Origin: Methylobacterium organophilum
GTDB taxonomy: Bacteria; Pseudomonadota; Alphaproteobacteria; Rhizobiales; Beijerinckiaceae
NCBI RefSeq assembly: GCF_022179465.1
Contig: NZ_BPQV01000015.1
Location: 1-64,000 of the forward strand
Length of the DNA stretch: 64,000 nt
Direction of reading: 5' to 3'
Shown here: in pieces, positions 26,004 through 34,184 of the stretch
Position numbering within the stretch: the first letter of the stretch is position 1
Layout: every line of letters begins with the position of its first letter
Made by a program: the position numbers and the translations under genes
Notes under the pieces: generated by a model
What the model was told of the DNA's origin: nothing
The model's database searches: none
What the model saw: only the letters and a program-made list of their open reading frames with translations

Positions 26004-26327
26004 TCAGGCGCGGCCGGCGGGCTCCATCTCGGCCAGGGTCCGGCCCGGCGGCTGCAACAGGGCGGCGGCGAGCATCGCCTCCAGCACGATCAGGTCGGAA
26101 TCGGGCTCCGGCCGCCAGCCGCAATCGCAGCCGCCGGGGCCGTGCACGGCCGCCGCCTGCCGGTAGAGCGCGCCCAACGTCCGCGCCGCCGCCTCGAGCC
26201 CCGCCATCACCGGCATGGGCTGGTCCTGCATCGCCTGCCAGAAGGCGCGCATGAGCGCGCGTTCGAGGCCGCCCTGCGCCTGCCGCTCCACGGCCTCGCG
26301 CCGCTCCTCGCTCACACCTGCGCTCAC
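26004..26327 (-). CDS. Small soluble protein with CDC motif, unknown function
   Basis: 107 residues starting with GTG that overlaps the stop of the upstream 57-residue gene (GTGA). It looks largely helical (GGLERALMRAFWQAMQDQ, GLEAAARTLGALYRQAAA) with a central GGCDCGWRPEPDSDL loop whose two cysteines could bind metal. No family is recognised. The tight coupling, the AT-rich leader and the position facing the Crp/Fnr gene (ends 10 bases apart) mark a small accessory unit. Confidence 0.6.
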   Translation of the reverse strand: MSAGVSEERREAVERQAQGGLERALMRAFWQAMQDQPMPVMAGLEAAARTLGALYRQAAAVHGPGGCDCGWRPEPDSDLIVLEAMLAAALLQPPGRTLAEMEPAGRA

Positions 26328-26497
26328 GCCCGTTCGTCCTCGCTCTCGGTCCCGCCCTGGGGCCGGCGGCTGCCGCCCCGCTCGCCCTCGGTCAGGCCCA
26401 GCAGGTCGCCGAAGGCCGAGAGGTGGAGGCCCAGGGCCGAGCCGTCCCACCAGGCGATCCGCGTGTAGTGCCGGATCGCGTCGAGGGTGCGTGCCAT
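26324..26497 (-). CDS. 57-residue protein, unknown function
   Basis: A short frame from the ATG at 26497 to a TGA shared with the next gene's GTG. GGAG-like bases (GCGGAGAGACGG) precede the ATG. The sequence begins with RTLDAIRHYTRIAWWDGSAL and ends in a charged tail (GGTESEDERA). No transmembrane or signal segment and no known family. The 4-base overlap with the following gene is the main evidence that it is real. Confidence 0.55.
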   Translation of the reverse strand: MARTLDAIRHYTRIAWWDGSALGLHLSAFGDLLGLTEGERGGSRRPQGGTESEDERA

Positions 26498-26738
26498 CCG
26501 TCTCTCCGCTTCTGTTCTCCCGCCCCTGACAGGGTAAGCCCGGGGCGATCGATAGGTTTCGTTGCGGGAGAAACTTTGAGCAATCGCCGAAATATTTGCA
26601 AGTTGCGATCAAAACATTAGAAATGATACAAGGCGAGAGTTGCTCTCGAAATCTGTCTCGCCTGAACTGGAATAATTCAAGGCGCAAGACAAATTCCACA
26701 CAGAGCCATGGCGTTGCCTCGGCTTCTGCGCGCGGGCC
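26498..26738. other. AT-rich leader region
   Basis: Between the dipeptidase end and the 57-residue gene start. The stretch 26570-26700 is strikingly A/T-rich for this genome (for example GAAATATTTGCAAGTTGCG) and probably holds the promoter of the two small genes. GAGAGTTGCTCTC at 26632-26644 is a short dyad. No gene is seen. Confidence 0.45.
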
Positions 26739-27410
26739 TCAGCGGATCGGCCGGTCGAAGGCCGTGTGGGGAAAAGGCTCGCCGCGCAGGGTGAAGTGCC
26801 ACCATTCCTGCGGATAGGGGGCGAAACCGGCCCGAATCATCGCCGTCCGCAGCCGGGCGCGGTGGGCGGCCTGGGGGAGGGTGAGGGCCTTGTTCCCCTC
26901 GCCGGAGGCGGGGCCGAAGAAGTCGAAGGGCGTGCCCATGTCGATCTCGCGGCCCTCGGCCCGGGTCACGAGGGTGAGGTCGACGGTCGAGCCGCGGGAA
27001 TGCGCGGAGTTCCCGGCGATGTAGCCGAGGCGGAACAGGTCGGCCTTGTCGATCTCCGGATAGAACTCGGCCTTCATGCGGGCCTCGGCGGGGTCGCGGG
27101 CCCAGGCCACGAAATCGGCCACCGCCCGGGTCGGCCGATAGCAGTCGAACACCTTCAGGCCGAGCCCCTCGCGGGCCAGATCCGCCTGGGCGCGGGCGAG
27201 CGCCGCCGTGGCCGCGCGGGTGAGCAGGCAGCGCGGCGCCGCGTAGCCGGCGATGGGCCGCCCGACGAAGTTGTGCGCGCCGGCATAGCGCATCTCCACG
27301 ACGAGGCCGGGCACCCGCGCCCCCGCATCGACGAAGGGATCCTCCGCCGTGGCCGGTCCGGCCGCGAGCAGGGCGGGGACCAGCAGGGCGGCCAGGCGGG
27401 GGGCTCCCAT
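26739..27410 (-). CDS. VanX/DdpX-like D-Ala-D-Ala dipeptidase, exported
   Basis: 223 residues with a signal peptide (LAALLVPALLAAGPATAED). The zinc peptidase M15D features are intact: SAHSRGSTVDLTL carries the metal ligands His and Asp, and EWWHF near residue 203 carries the catalytic Glu and third ligand His; YRPTRA is the conserved Arg region. It would hydrolyse D-Ala-D-Ala or related dipeptides in the periplasm, as for nutrient recovery or wall recycling, not vancomycin resistance (no VanA/H genes nearby). It overlaps the EamA gene stop by one base (TGATG). Confidence 0.9.
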   Translation of the reverse strand: MGAPRLAALLVPALLAAGPATAEDPFVDAGARVPGLVVEMRYAGAHNFVGRPIAGYAAPRCLLTRAATAALARAQADLAREGLGLKVFDCYRPTRAVADFVAWARDPAEARMKAEFYPEIDKADLFRLGYIAGNSAHSRGSTVDLTLVTRAEGREIDMGTPFDFFGPASGEGNKALTLPQAAHRARLRTAMIRAGFAPYPQEWWHFTLRGEPFPHTAFDRPIR

Positions 27411-27844
27411 CAGCGCCAGGCCACCAGCAGGGCCCCGGCGGTGATGAGGCCGATGCCGAGCCAGTTGGTCGCCGAGAGCCGCTCCCCGAGGAAGAGCACG
27501 CCGAACAAGGCGACCAGCACAACGCTGAGCTTGTCGAGGGGCGCGACCTTGGCCGCGTCGCCGAGGGAGAGGGCGCGGAAGTAGCAGAGCCAGGAGGCGC
27601 CGGTGGCGAGCCCCGACAGGACGAGGAGCAGGGCGCTGCGCCCCGGGATCCGGCCGAGGCCCTGGGCCTGGCCCGCCAGCAGCATGATCGCGCCGGTGAG
27701 CGCCAGGATCACGAGGGTGCGCAGGAAGGTCGCCGTCTCGGAGGCGATGCCCTCCACCCCGGCCTTGGCCAGCACCGCGGTCAGCGCCGCGAAGGCCGCC
27801 GAGAGCAGCGCCCAGAGGCGCCAGGACTGGAGCGGATCGGCCAT
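27410..27844 (-). CDS. EamA/DMT-type small transporter
   Basis: 144 residues with about five hydrophobic segments and one EamA domain: LSAAFAALTAVLAKAGVEGI at the start and the family-typical LDKLSVVLVALFGVLFLGE near residue 103. Single-domain members of this family act as dimers and move small metabolites; the substrate is unknown. It sits between the fluoride exporter (23 bases upstream) and the dipeptidase gene, apparently one operon. Confidence 0.85.
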   Translation of the reverse strand: MADPLQSWRLWALLSAAFAALTAVLAKAGVEGIASETATFLRTLVILALTGAIMLLAGQAQGLGRIPGRSALLLVLSGLATGASWLCYFRALSLGDAAKVAPLDKLSVVLVALFGVLFLGERLSATNWLGIGLITAGALLVAWR

Positions 27845-27867
27845 CCTCGGTTCCCCTCGGCTCCCTG

Positions 27868-28236
27868 TCAGAGGATCTGCCGCATCACGTAGAGCCCGAG
27901 GGCGAGGCCGCCGATGCCGGCGACCAGGGAGCCGAGCACATAGGCCGCCGCGGCCGCGCTCTCGCCGCGCTCGAACAGGGTGAAGGCTTCCAGCGAGAAG
28001 GTCGAGAAGGTGGTGAAGCCCCCCAGAATCCCGGTGGCGAGGAACAGCCGCGCCTGCAGGCTGCCGCCGCGCAGGGCGAACCAGCCGGTCACCAGTCCCA
28101 TGGCGATCGAGCCGGAGACGTTGATGGCGAGCGTGCCCCAGGGGAAGCTCGATCCGAGCCGCACGGCGAGCATGTTGACCCCGTGGCGCATCACGCCGCC
28201 GAGGCCGGCACCGAGGAAGACGAGGAGAGCCGCCAT
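27868..28236 (-). CDS. crcB: Fluoride exporter CrcB/FluC
   Basis: 122 residues with four transmembrane helices. The diagnostic stretch GILGGFTTFSTFSLEAF and the N-terminal GAGLGGVMRHGVN are intact, so a dual-topology homodimeric fluoride channel is expected. No fluoride riboswitch motif is visible upstream. It is first in an operon with the EamA transporter and VanX-like gene. Confidence 0.94.
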   Translation of the reverse strand: MAALLVFLGAGLGGVMRHGVNMLAVRLGSSFPWGTLAINVSGSIAMGLVTGWFALRGGSLQARLFLATGILGGFTTFSTFSLEAFTLFERGESAAAAAYVLGSLVAGIGGLALGLYVMRQIL

Positions 28237-28358
28237 GCAGCTGGATCCGGCGCGAGGAAACCCGAGCGCCGCGATACGCCGCCCGGGGCGGGTGGGGCAA
28301 CGACGATGTGGGGCGGATCGCAGCCGCAGCTCTCCGCGGGTGCCGGGCGAAGCACCTT

Positions 28359-28398
28359 TCCCCGCCCTCTGGGCGAGGGGGACCGCGCGAAGCGGTCC
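28359..28398. other. Double hairpin downstream of the molybdenum hydroxylase operon
   Basis: A perfect stem GGACCGC / GCGGTCC with loop GCGAA (28380-28398) is preceded by a second imperfect one, CCGCCCTCTGGGCG. They lie between the end of the large subunit gene (28430) and the crcB start. This arrangement looks like a terminator or a REP-like palindrome. Confidence 0.4.
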
Positions 28399-28429
28399 GA
28401 TCGCGCCTGCGGGGAGGGCGCTGGGTTCC

Positions 28430-30685
28430 TCAGGTCAGCAGCTTGTCGAGGGTGATCGGCAGGGCGCGGATGCGCGTGCCCGTGGCGTGGTGGACGGCGT
28501 TGGCGATGGCCGCGGCCACGCCCACGATGCCGATCTCGCCGAGCCCCTTCACGCCGAGCGGATTGGCCTTGTCCTCCTCGTCGACGAAGATCACCTCAAT
28601 GTCGTGGATGTCGGCATTCACCGGCACGTGATACTCGCCGAGATTGCGGTTCATGAAGCGGCCGAGGCGGTGGTCGAGCATCGATTCCTCGTGCAGCGCC
28701 GAGCCGATGCCCATCACGATCCCGCCCTTGATCTGGCTGGCCGCCGTCTTCGGGTTGAGGATCTTGCCCGCGGCGATGGCCGAGACCACGCGGGTGACCC
28801 GGACCACGCCGAGCTCCTCGTCGACCTTCACCTCGGCGAAGACGGCCGAGTGGGTATAGGCCTCGTACTGCGCCTTGAAGTCGGAATCCGGGCCGGCCGA
28901 TTCCGTGGCCTCCAGCCTGTCGGTGCCGGTGGCGGCGAGCACCTCGGTCAGGGCGACCCCGCGGGCGGGATCCTCCGCGAGCTGGATCCGGCCGCCGGTG
29001 AACACGACCCGCTCGAAATCCGCATTGGCGAGCGGCGAGCCCTCCAAGCCCCGGGCGAGCCTGAAGACCTGCTCGGCCACGTTGCGGGCGGCCTTCATCA
29101 CCGCGGTGCCGGAGGAGGCGGCGGTCCAGGAGCCGCCGGCCACGGGGGCCTCGGGCAAGCTGGTGTCGCCGAGCTTGGTCGTGACATGCTCGAAGGGCAC
29201 GCCGAGCCCGTCCGCCGCGATCTGCGTGAGGATGGTGTAGGTGCCGGTGCCGATATCGCCGGTGGAGTTGCCGACCTCGACCCGCCCGTCGGCGGTGAGC
29301 GCCACCCGGGCGCTCGATTGTTGCATCATCGATTCCCAGATGCCGCAGGCCATGCCCCAGCCGACGCGCTCGCGGCCGTCCTTCATGGAGCGGACCTGCG
29401 GGTCGCGCTTGTCCCAGCCGAAGCGCGCCGCGCCCTGCTCGAAGCAGCTCTTCAGGGCCTTGGAGCCGAAGGGCTTGCCCTCGGTCGGGTCCTCGTCGGT
29501 GTAGTTGACGAGGCGCAGGGCGATCGGGTCCTGGCCGGTGGCGTAGGCCAGCTCGTCCATGGCGGATTCGATGGCGTAGACGCCGGAGACGGCGCCGGGC
29601 GCGCGCATGTCGCCCGGGGTCGGGGTGTCGAGCTTGACCAGCTTGTAGGTCAGTTCGACGTTATCGCACTTGTAGAGCACGCCCGACCAGTTGACGACGA
29701 CCTCCTGGTAATCCTCGTAGGTCGAGGTGCCCTGCACGGCACCGTGCCTGAGCGCCTGCAGCGCGCCGTCCTTCGCCGCGCCGAGCCCGATGGACTGCAC
29801 CGCCTGCGAGCGGAAGGTGAAGCTCCACATCTGGTCGCGGGCCAGCGTCACCCGCACGGAGCGGTTCAGGTCCTGGGCCGCGAGCATGGCCAGGAAGAGC
29901 TGGTATTGCGGGCGCAGGGCGGAGCCGAAGCCGCCGCCGAGATAGGGGTTGAGGCAGCGCACCTGCTCCGGCTTCAGGCCGAAGACGTTGGTCAGGTAGA
30001 GCTGCGTGTTCGCCACCCCCTGGATCTTGTCGTAGACGGTGTAGGTGCCGTCCTTCTCCACCACCACGGTCGAGGCGTGGGGCTCCATCGGGTTGTGGTG
30101 CTCGTCGGCCAGGCGGTAGCTCTGCTCGACCCGGATCTCGGCTCCCTCCAGGGCCTTGCGCGCATCGCCCCAGGGCTCCGGCGGCGGCTTGATGCCCTCG
30201 CGCTCCACCGGCGGGACATAGGCGTCTCCGCTCAGCGCATCGAGGTCGGTGCGCGGCGTGTCGGTGTCGTAGGCGACGCGCACCAGCGAGGCGGCGTAGC
30301 GCGCCGTCTCGAAATCCTCCGCCAGCACCAGGGCGACGGGCTGGCCCGAGAACAGGATCGTCTCGTCGTAGAGGGCGCGGAAGGGCGCGCCCGGGGGCGC
30401 CACCATGTCCTGATAGGCATCCGCCTGCCCCGGCACGGCGGGGCGGTTCTCGTGGGTCAGGACCTTGAGCACGCCGGGCACGGCCTCGGCCTGCGCTGCG
30501 TCGATGCCGGTGATCCGGCCGCGGGCGATGCGGCTCGACACGACATAGCCGTGCACGAGATCGGGGGCGGCGAATTCGCCGGAATACTTGGCGAGGCCGG
30601 TGACCTTGGCGGGGCCGTCGACGCGGCTGATCGCGCTGCCGACGAAGCGGTCCTTGCCGGCACCGCTGCTGAGCTGGGTGGCCAT
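28430..30685 (-). CDS. Molybdenum hydroxylase large subunit (PaoC/xanthine dehydrogenase family)
   Basis: 751-residue molybdopterin-binding subunit. RVDGPAKVTGLAKYSGE starts the aldehyde oxidase/xanthine dehydrogenase fold; LNPYLGGGFGSALRP is the Mo-cofactor loop and KGLGEIG near residue 715 holds the catalytic Glu. It oxidises an aldehyde or heterocycle by hydroxylation with water. Together with the FAD and iron-sulfur subunits downstream on the same strand it forms a three-subunit enzyme like PaoABC; the substrate is not readable. AAGGAG precedes the ATG. No PaoD/XdhC-type maturation gene is present in the window. Confidence 0.92.
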   Translation of the reverse strand: MATQLSSGAGKDRFVGSAISRVDGPAKVTGLAKYSGEFAAPDLVHGYVVSSRIARGRITGIDAAQAEAVPGVLKVLTHENRPAVPGQADAYQDMVAPPGAPFRALYDETILFSGQPVALVLAEDFETARYAASLVRVAYDTDTPRTDLDALSGDAYVPPVEREGIKPPPEPWGDARKALEGAEIRVEQSYRLADEHHNPMEPHASTVVVEKDGTYTVYDKIQGVANTQLYLTNVFGLKPEQVRCLNPYLGGGFGSALRPQYQLFLAMLAAQDLNRSVRVTLARDQMWSFTFRSQAVQSIGLGAAKDGALQALRHGAVQGTSTYEDYQEVVVNWSGVLYKCDNVELTYKLVKLDTPTPGDMRAPGAVSGVYAIESAMDELAYATGQDPIALRLVNYTDEDPTEGKPFGSKALKSCFEQGAARFGWDKRDPQVRSMKDGRERVGWGMACGIWESMMQQSSARVALTADGRVEVGNSTGDIGTGTYTILTQIAADGLGVPFEHVTTKLGDTSLPEAPVAGGSWTAASSGTAVMKAARNVAEQVFRLARGLEGSPLANADFERVVFTGGRIQLAEDPARGVALTEVLAATGTDRLEATESAGPDSDFKAQYEAYTHSAVFAEVKVDEELGVVRVTRVVSAIAAGKILNPKTAASQIKGGIVMGIGSALHEESMLDHRLGRFMNRNLGEYHVPVNADIHDIEVIFVDEEDKANPLGVKGLGEIGIVGVAAAIANAVHHATGTRIRALPITLDKLLT

Positions 30686-30698
30686 CGTCGGGCTCTCC

Positions 30699-31706
30699 TT
30701 ACTGGATGCGCTTGTCGGACTGCGATTGCGGGGTGCCCGCGGCGGCCTGCTCCAGCCCGCGCACGATCGCCCGCCGGGCCAGCTCGACCTTGAAGCCGTT
30801 CTCGGACTGGGGCCTGGCCTCCGACACGATCCGGTCGGCGGCCTTCCGGAAGCTCTCGCGGGTGGCAGGCGCGCCTTCGAGCAGCGCCTCCGCCTCGCGG
30901 TTGCGCCAGGGCTTGTGGGCGACGCCGCCCAGCGCCAGCCGGGCGGTCCGGATCGTCCCGCCGTCGAGTTCGAGGGCGGCGGCGACCGAGACCAGGGCGA
31001 AGGCGTAGGAGAGCCGGTCGCGCAGCTTCAGGTAGGTGTGGTGCGGGCCGAAGTCCCGGGCCGGCAGGTCGATCGAGAGGATCATCTCGCCGGGCTTCAG
31101 GTTGGTGTCCTTCTCCGGCGTGTCGCCGGGCAGGCGGTGGAACTCCGCGAAGGGGATGGCGCGCTCGCCCTCCGGGCCGGTGACGTTGACGGTGGCCTCC
31201 AGGGCCGCGAGCGCCACGCACATGTCGGAGGGGTGGGTGGCGATGCAGTGCGGGCTCGTCCCGAAGATCGCATGGATGCGGTTCACCCCGCCGATGGCCG
31301 GGCAGCCGGAGCCGGGCTCCCGTTTGTTGCAGGGCGTGCCCTCGTCGTAAAAATAGTAGCAGCGGGTCCGCTGCAGCAGGTTGCCGCCGGTGGAGGCGGC
31401 GTTGCGCAGCTGGGCCGAGGCCCCGGCCAGGATCGCGCTCGACAGAAGCGGGTAGCGGGCGCGGACGCGGTCGTCATAGGCCAGCGTCGCATTGGTCACG
31501 AGGGCGCCGATGCGCAGGCCGCCCGCATGCGCCTCGATGTCCGTCAGGGGCAGCCGGGTGATGTCGACGAGCCGCTCCGGCTTCTCGACATTGTACTTCA
31601 TCAGGTCGAGGAGGTTGGTGCCCCCCGCGATCAGGCGGCCGCCTGCACCGAGGGCCTGCACGGCTTCCGCGACCGTGCCCGCGCGGACGTAGTCGAAGCG
31701 GTTCAT
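30699..31706 (-). CDS. Molybdenum hydroxylase FAD-binding subunit (PaoB-like)
   Basis: 335 residues: FAD-binding PCMH-type domain with [14 protein letters not shown] and the CO-dehydrogenase-flavoprotein C-terminal domain. An insertion containing four cysteines ([33 protein letters not shown]) matches the extra [4Fe-4S] cluster of PaoB-type subunits, which distinguishes it from plain xanthine dehydrogenase FAD subunits. The start overlaps the stop of the iron-sulfur subunit (ATGA), and only 13 bases separate its end from the large subunit. Confidence 0.92.
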   Translation of the reverse strand: MNRFDYVRAGTVAEAVQALGAGGRLIAGGTNLLDLMKYNVEKPERLVDITRLPLTDIEAHAGGLRIGALVTNATLAYDDRVRARYPLLSSAILAGASAQLRNAASTGGNLLQRTRCYYFYDEGTPCNKREPGSGCPAIGGVNRIHAIFGTSPHCIATHPSDMCVALAALEATVNVTGPEGERAIPFAEFHRLPGDTPEKDTNLKPGEMILSIDLPARDFGPHHTYLKLRDRLSYAFALVSVAAALELDGGTIRTARLALGGVAHKPWRNREAEALLEGAPATRESFRKAADRIVSEARPQSENGFKVELARRAIVRGLEQAAAGTPQSQSDKRIQ

Positions 31707-32227
31707 CGGGCGCCTCCCTGCTGCATCACCTCTTCGATGGCGTCGACGATGTGGGTGTAGGCGCCGCAGCGGCAGAGGTTGCCGCTCATCGCCTCGCGGA
31801 TCTCGTCCCGGCTCTTGGCATGGCCCTCGTTCATCAGGCCGACGGAGGAGCAGAGCTGGCCTGGGGTGCAGTAGCCGCACTGGAAGGCGTCGTGCTCGAT
31901 GAAGGCTTCCTGGATCGGGTGCAGGGTGTTGGTGCCCGCCTTGTGGGCCAGGGCCGCGAGGCCCTCCACGGTGGTGATCTCGGCGCCGTCCTTCATCACC
32001 GCCAGCGTCAGGCAGGCATTCACGCGCACGCCGTTCACCAGCACGGTGCAGGCGCCGCACTGGCCGTGGTCGCAGCCCTTCTTGGTGCCGGTGAGGTCGA
32101 GGCGCTCGCGCAGCAGGTCGAGGAGCGTGACCCAGGGGGCGACGGCGATGCGCCGGCTCTGCCCGTTGATGGTCAGGGTGATGTCGACGGTGCCGGGGGC
32201 TCCGGGCGAGCCGCTGTCGATGAGCAT
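31703..32227 (-). CDS. Molybdenum hydroxylase [2Fe-2S] subunit (PaoA-like)
   Basis: 174 residues. The ferredoxin-like cluster is held by [15 protein letters not shown] plus a later Cys, and the second cluster by QCGYCTPGQ and NLCRCGAY. The chosen ATG at 32227 gives no signal peptide, whereas the Escherichia coli enzyme is periplasmic with a Tat signal on this subunit; here a cytoplasmic enzyme is suggested. It is the first gene of the three-subunit operon, divergent from an M20 peptidase. Confidence 0.92.
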   Translation of the reverse strand: MLIDSGSPGAPGTVDITLTINGQSRRIAVAPWVTLLDLLRERLDLTGTKKGCDHGQCGACTVLVNGVRVNACLTLAVMKDGAEITTVEGLAALAHKAGTNTLHPIQEAFIEHDAFQCGYCTPGQLCSSVGLMNEGHAKSRDEIREAMSGNLCRCGAYTHIVDAIEEVMQQGGAR

Positions 32228-32439
32228 GGCGGGGATCCGATGCGTGAGGGACAGTGTCCGCCGGGCGGACGTTGCGCGGAGGACGAAACGCTGCCGTCCG
32301 CGGCTTTGCGTCGATAACCGCTCCAAACTGGCGCCGTTCCATGCGGGGCGGCCCGGGGCGGGGCCGCCGGGGTTCCGCCCCGGGCCGCCCTCGGCTAACG
32401 CTGAGGGCACGACCCGCTTCCCAGGGAACCCGAAGGCCC

Positions 32440-33831
32440 ATGCCCGACACGGCGCTCGACCCCGTCCTCAACGACATCGACCGCGACCTCGACAATGCCC
32501 TGGAGCGGCTGTTCGCCTGGCTGCGCATCCCCTCGATCTCGACCGACCCGGCCTATGCCGGCCATTGCCGGGAGGCGGCCGCCTGGCTCGAGGGCACCCT
32601 CACCGCCCTCGGCTTCGCGACCACCGTGGAGGAGACCTCCCTGCATCCGGTGGTGCTGGCGCATCGCCCCAAGCCGGGGGCGCCGCACGTCCTGTTCTAC
32701 GGCCATTACGACGTGCAGCCGGTCGACCCGCTCGCCCTGTGGGAGACGCCGCCCTTCGAGCCGCGCCTCGCCGGCGAGGGGGAGGCGCAGAAGATCGTCG
32801 CCCGCGGCGCCTCCGACGACAAGGGTCAGGTGATGACCTTCGTCGAGGCCTGCCGGGCGCATCTCGCCATGAACGGCGACCTGCCGGTCGGCGTCACCAT
32901 CCTGGTCGAGGGCGCGGAGGAGAACGGCTCGCAGGGGCTGCCCGAATGGGTCGCCGCCAACCGCGACCGCCTCGAGGCCGATGTCGCCCTCGTCTGCGAC
33001 ACCGGGATGTGGGATCGGCAGACGCCGCAGATCACCACCTCGCTGCGGGGCCTCGCCTATTTCGAGGTGAAGGTGACCTGCGCCGACCGGGACCTGCATT
33101 CCGGCTTCTTCGGCGGGGCGGCGGCCAACCCGATCCACATCCTGTCGAAGATCCTCGCCGCCCTGCACGATGCCGAGGGCCGGGTGACGCTGCCGGGCTT
33201 CTACGAGGGCGTGCGCGAGCCGCCGCCGGAGCTGCTGGAGCAGTGGCGCTCCCTCGGCCTCACGGCGGAAAAGTTCCTCGGGCCGATCGGCCTGAAGGAG
33301 CCGGCGGGCGAGCGGGGGCGCCTGCCGATCGAGCTGATCCAGTCGCGTCCGGCCTGCGACGTGAACGGCATCATCGGCGGCTATACCGGCGAGGGCACCA
33401 AGACGGTGATCGCCAGCGAGGCCTCGGCCAAGGTCTCCTTCCGCCTCGTCGACGACCAGGATCCAGAGCGGCTGGCCCGGACCTTCGAGGCCTTCGTGCG
33501 CGAGCGGGTGCCCGCCGACTGCAGGGTGGAGGTGATCTGCTACAAGGGCTCCCGCGCGGTGGCGCTGCCCTACGACATGCCCCAGCTCGGCGCCGCCAGG
33601 CAGGCGCTCGCCGAGGAATGGGGCCGGGAGGCGGTGGCGGTCGGGGCCGGCGGCTCGATCCCGATCGTGGGCGACTTCAAGCGCCTCCTCGGCCTCGACA
33701 CCCTGCTGATCGGCTTCGGCCTCGACGACGACCGCATCCACTCGCCCAACGAGAAGTACGCGCTGTCGAGCTTCCACAAGGGCACCCGCTCCTGGGCGCG
33801 CATCCTCCAGGCCCTCGGCGCGGCGGGCTGA
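32440..33831 (+). CDS. M20 family metallopeptidase (dipeptidase)
   Basis: 463 residues of the M20 family, a two-zinc amino-acyl or dipeptide hydrolase. Metal and catalytic residues are visible in YGHYDVQP (His, Asp), GASDDKGQV (Asp), EGAEENGS (catalytic Glu and ligand Glu), CDTGMW and the C-terminal RIHSPNEK (His). The central dimerisation domain contains DLHSGFFGG. Cytoplasmic, no signal peptide. Length and motifs fit the carnosinase-like/PepV-like long dipeptidases. A weak AAGG precedes the ATG at 32440. Confidence 0.92.
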   Translation: MPDTALDPVLNDIDRDLDNALERLFAWLRIPSISTDPAYAGHCREAAAWLEGTLTALGFATTVEETSLHPVVLAHRPKPGAPHVLFYGHYDVQPVDPLALWETPPFEPRLAGEGEAQKIVARGASDDKGQVMTFVEACRAHLAMNGDLPVGVTILVEGAEENGSQGLPEWVAANRDRLEADVALVCDTGMWDRQTPQITTSLRGLAYFEVKVTCADRDLHSGFFGGAAANPIHILSKILAALHDAEGRVTLPGFYEGVREPPPELLEQWRSLGLTAEKFLGPIGLKEPAGERGRLPIELIQSRPACDVNGIIGGYTGEGTKTVIASEASAKVSFRLVDDQDPERLARTFEAFVRERVPADCRVEVICYKGSRAVALPYDMPQLGAARQALAEEWGREAVAVGAGGSIPIVGDFKRLLGLDTLLIGFGLDDDRIHSPNEKYALSSFHKGTRSWARILQALGAAG

Positions 33832-33837
33832 GGCGGC

Positions 33838-34131
33838 TCAGGTCGTGCGTTCGTGGGCGAGGTCGAGCTCGTCCTCGGCGAGGCGGACGAGATAGGCGAT
33901 CTGGTCCGGCCTGGGCTTCTCGCTTTCGAGGCGCCGGCGCAGGCTGGTCTCGAAGGCCGCGCGCTCGGCGAGGCGCTCCCGCGGCATCAGCCGCTTGAGC
34001 ATCGGGCTCGCGATGGCCTCCCGCACGAAACCGCGATGGACGGCGAGGCGTCCCATCCGGGCCACGAGATCGTCGACGAGCGAGACCGCCTGGTAGCTGC
34101 GGGCGGTCTCGAAGCGATGGATCGGAGCCAT
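33838..34131 (-). CDS. Small soluble protein, unknown function
   Basis: 97 residues, highly charged and probably helical (RERLAERAAFETSLRRRLESEK). It contains ARSYQAVSLVDDLVARMGRLAVHRGF near the N-terminus in two helical runs. It ends seven bases from the M20 gene on the opposite strand. An in-frame ATG at 34191 would add 20 residues. No family is recognised. Position upstream-adjacent to PepSY is probably incidental because a 53-base gap and its own start separate them. Confidence 0.5.
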   Translation of the reverse strand: MAPIHRFETARSYQAVSLVDDLVARMGRLAVHRGFVREAIASPMLKRLMPRERLAERAAFETSLRRRLESEKPRPDQIAYLVRLAEDELDLAHERTT

Positions 34132-34184
34132 CTGTCTCAACGGGCCGAGAGGGACGAGGGGTCGTGCCTGACCACTCGGCAGGA

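Noticed and set aside
26739-27410. Vancomycin resistance gene
   Set aside because: VanX-like dipeptidases are common in Gram-negatives for peptide use; no vanA/vanH ligase or dehydrogenase genes are nearby.
28237-28429. Possible fluoride riboswitch upstream of crcB
   Set aside because: The conserved riboswitch core (GGCGAT-type start and pseudoknot) is not visible; only GC-rich hairpins are present.
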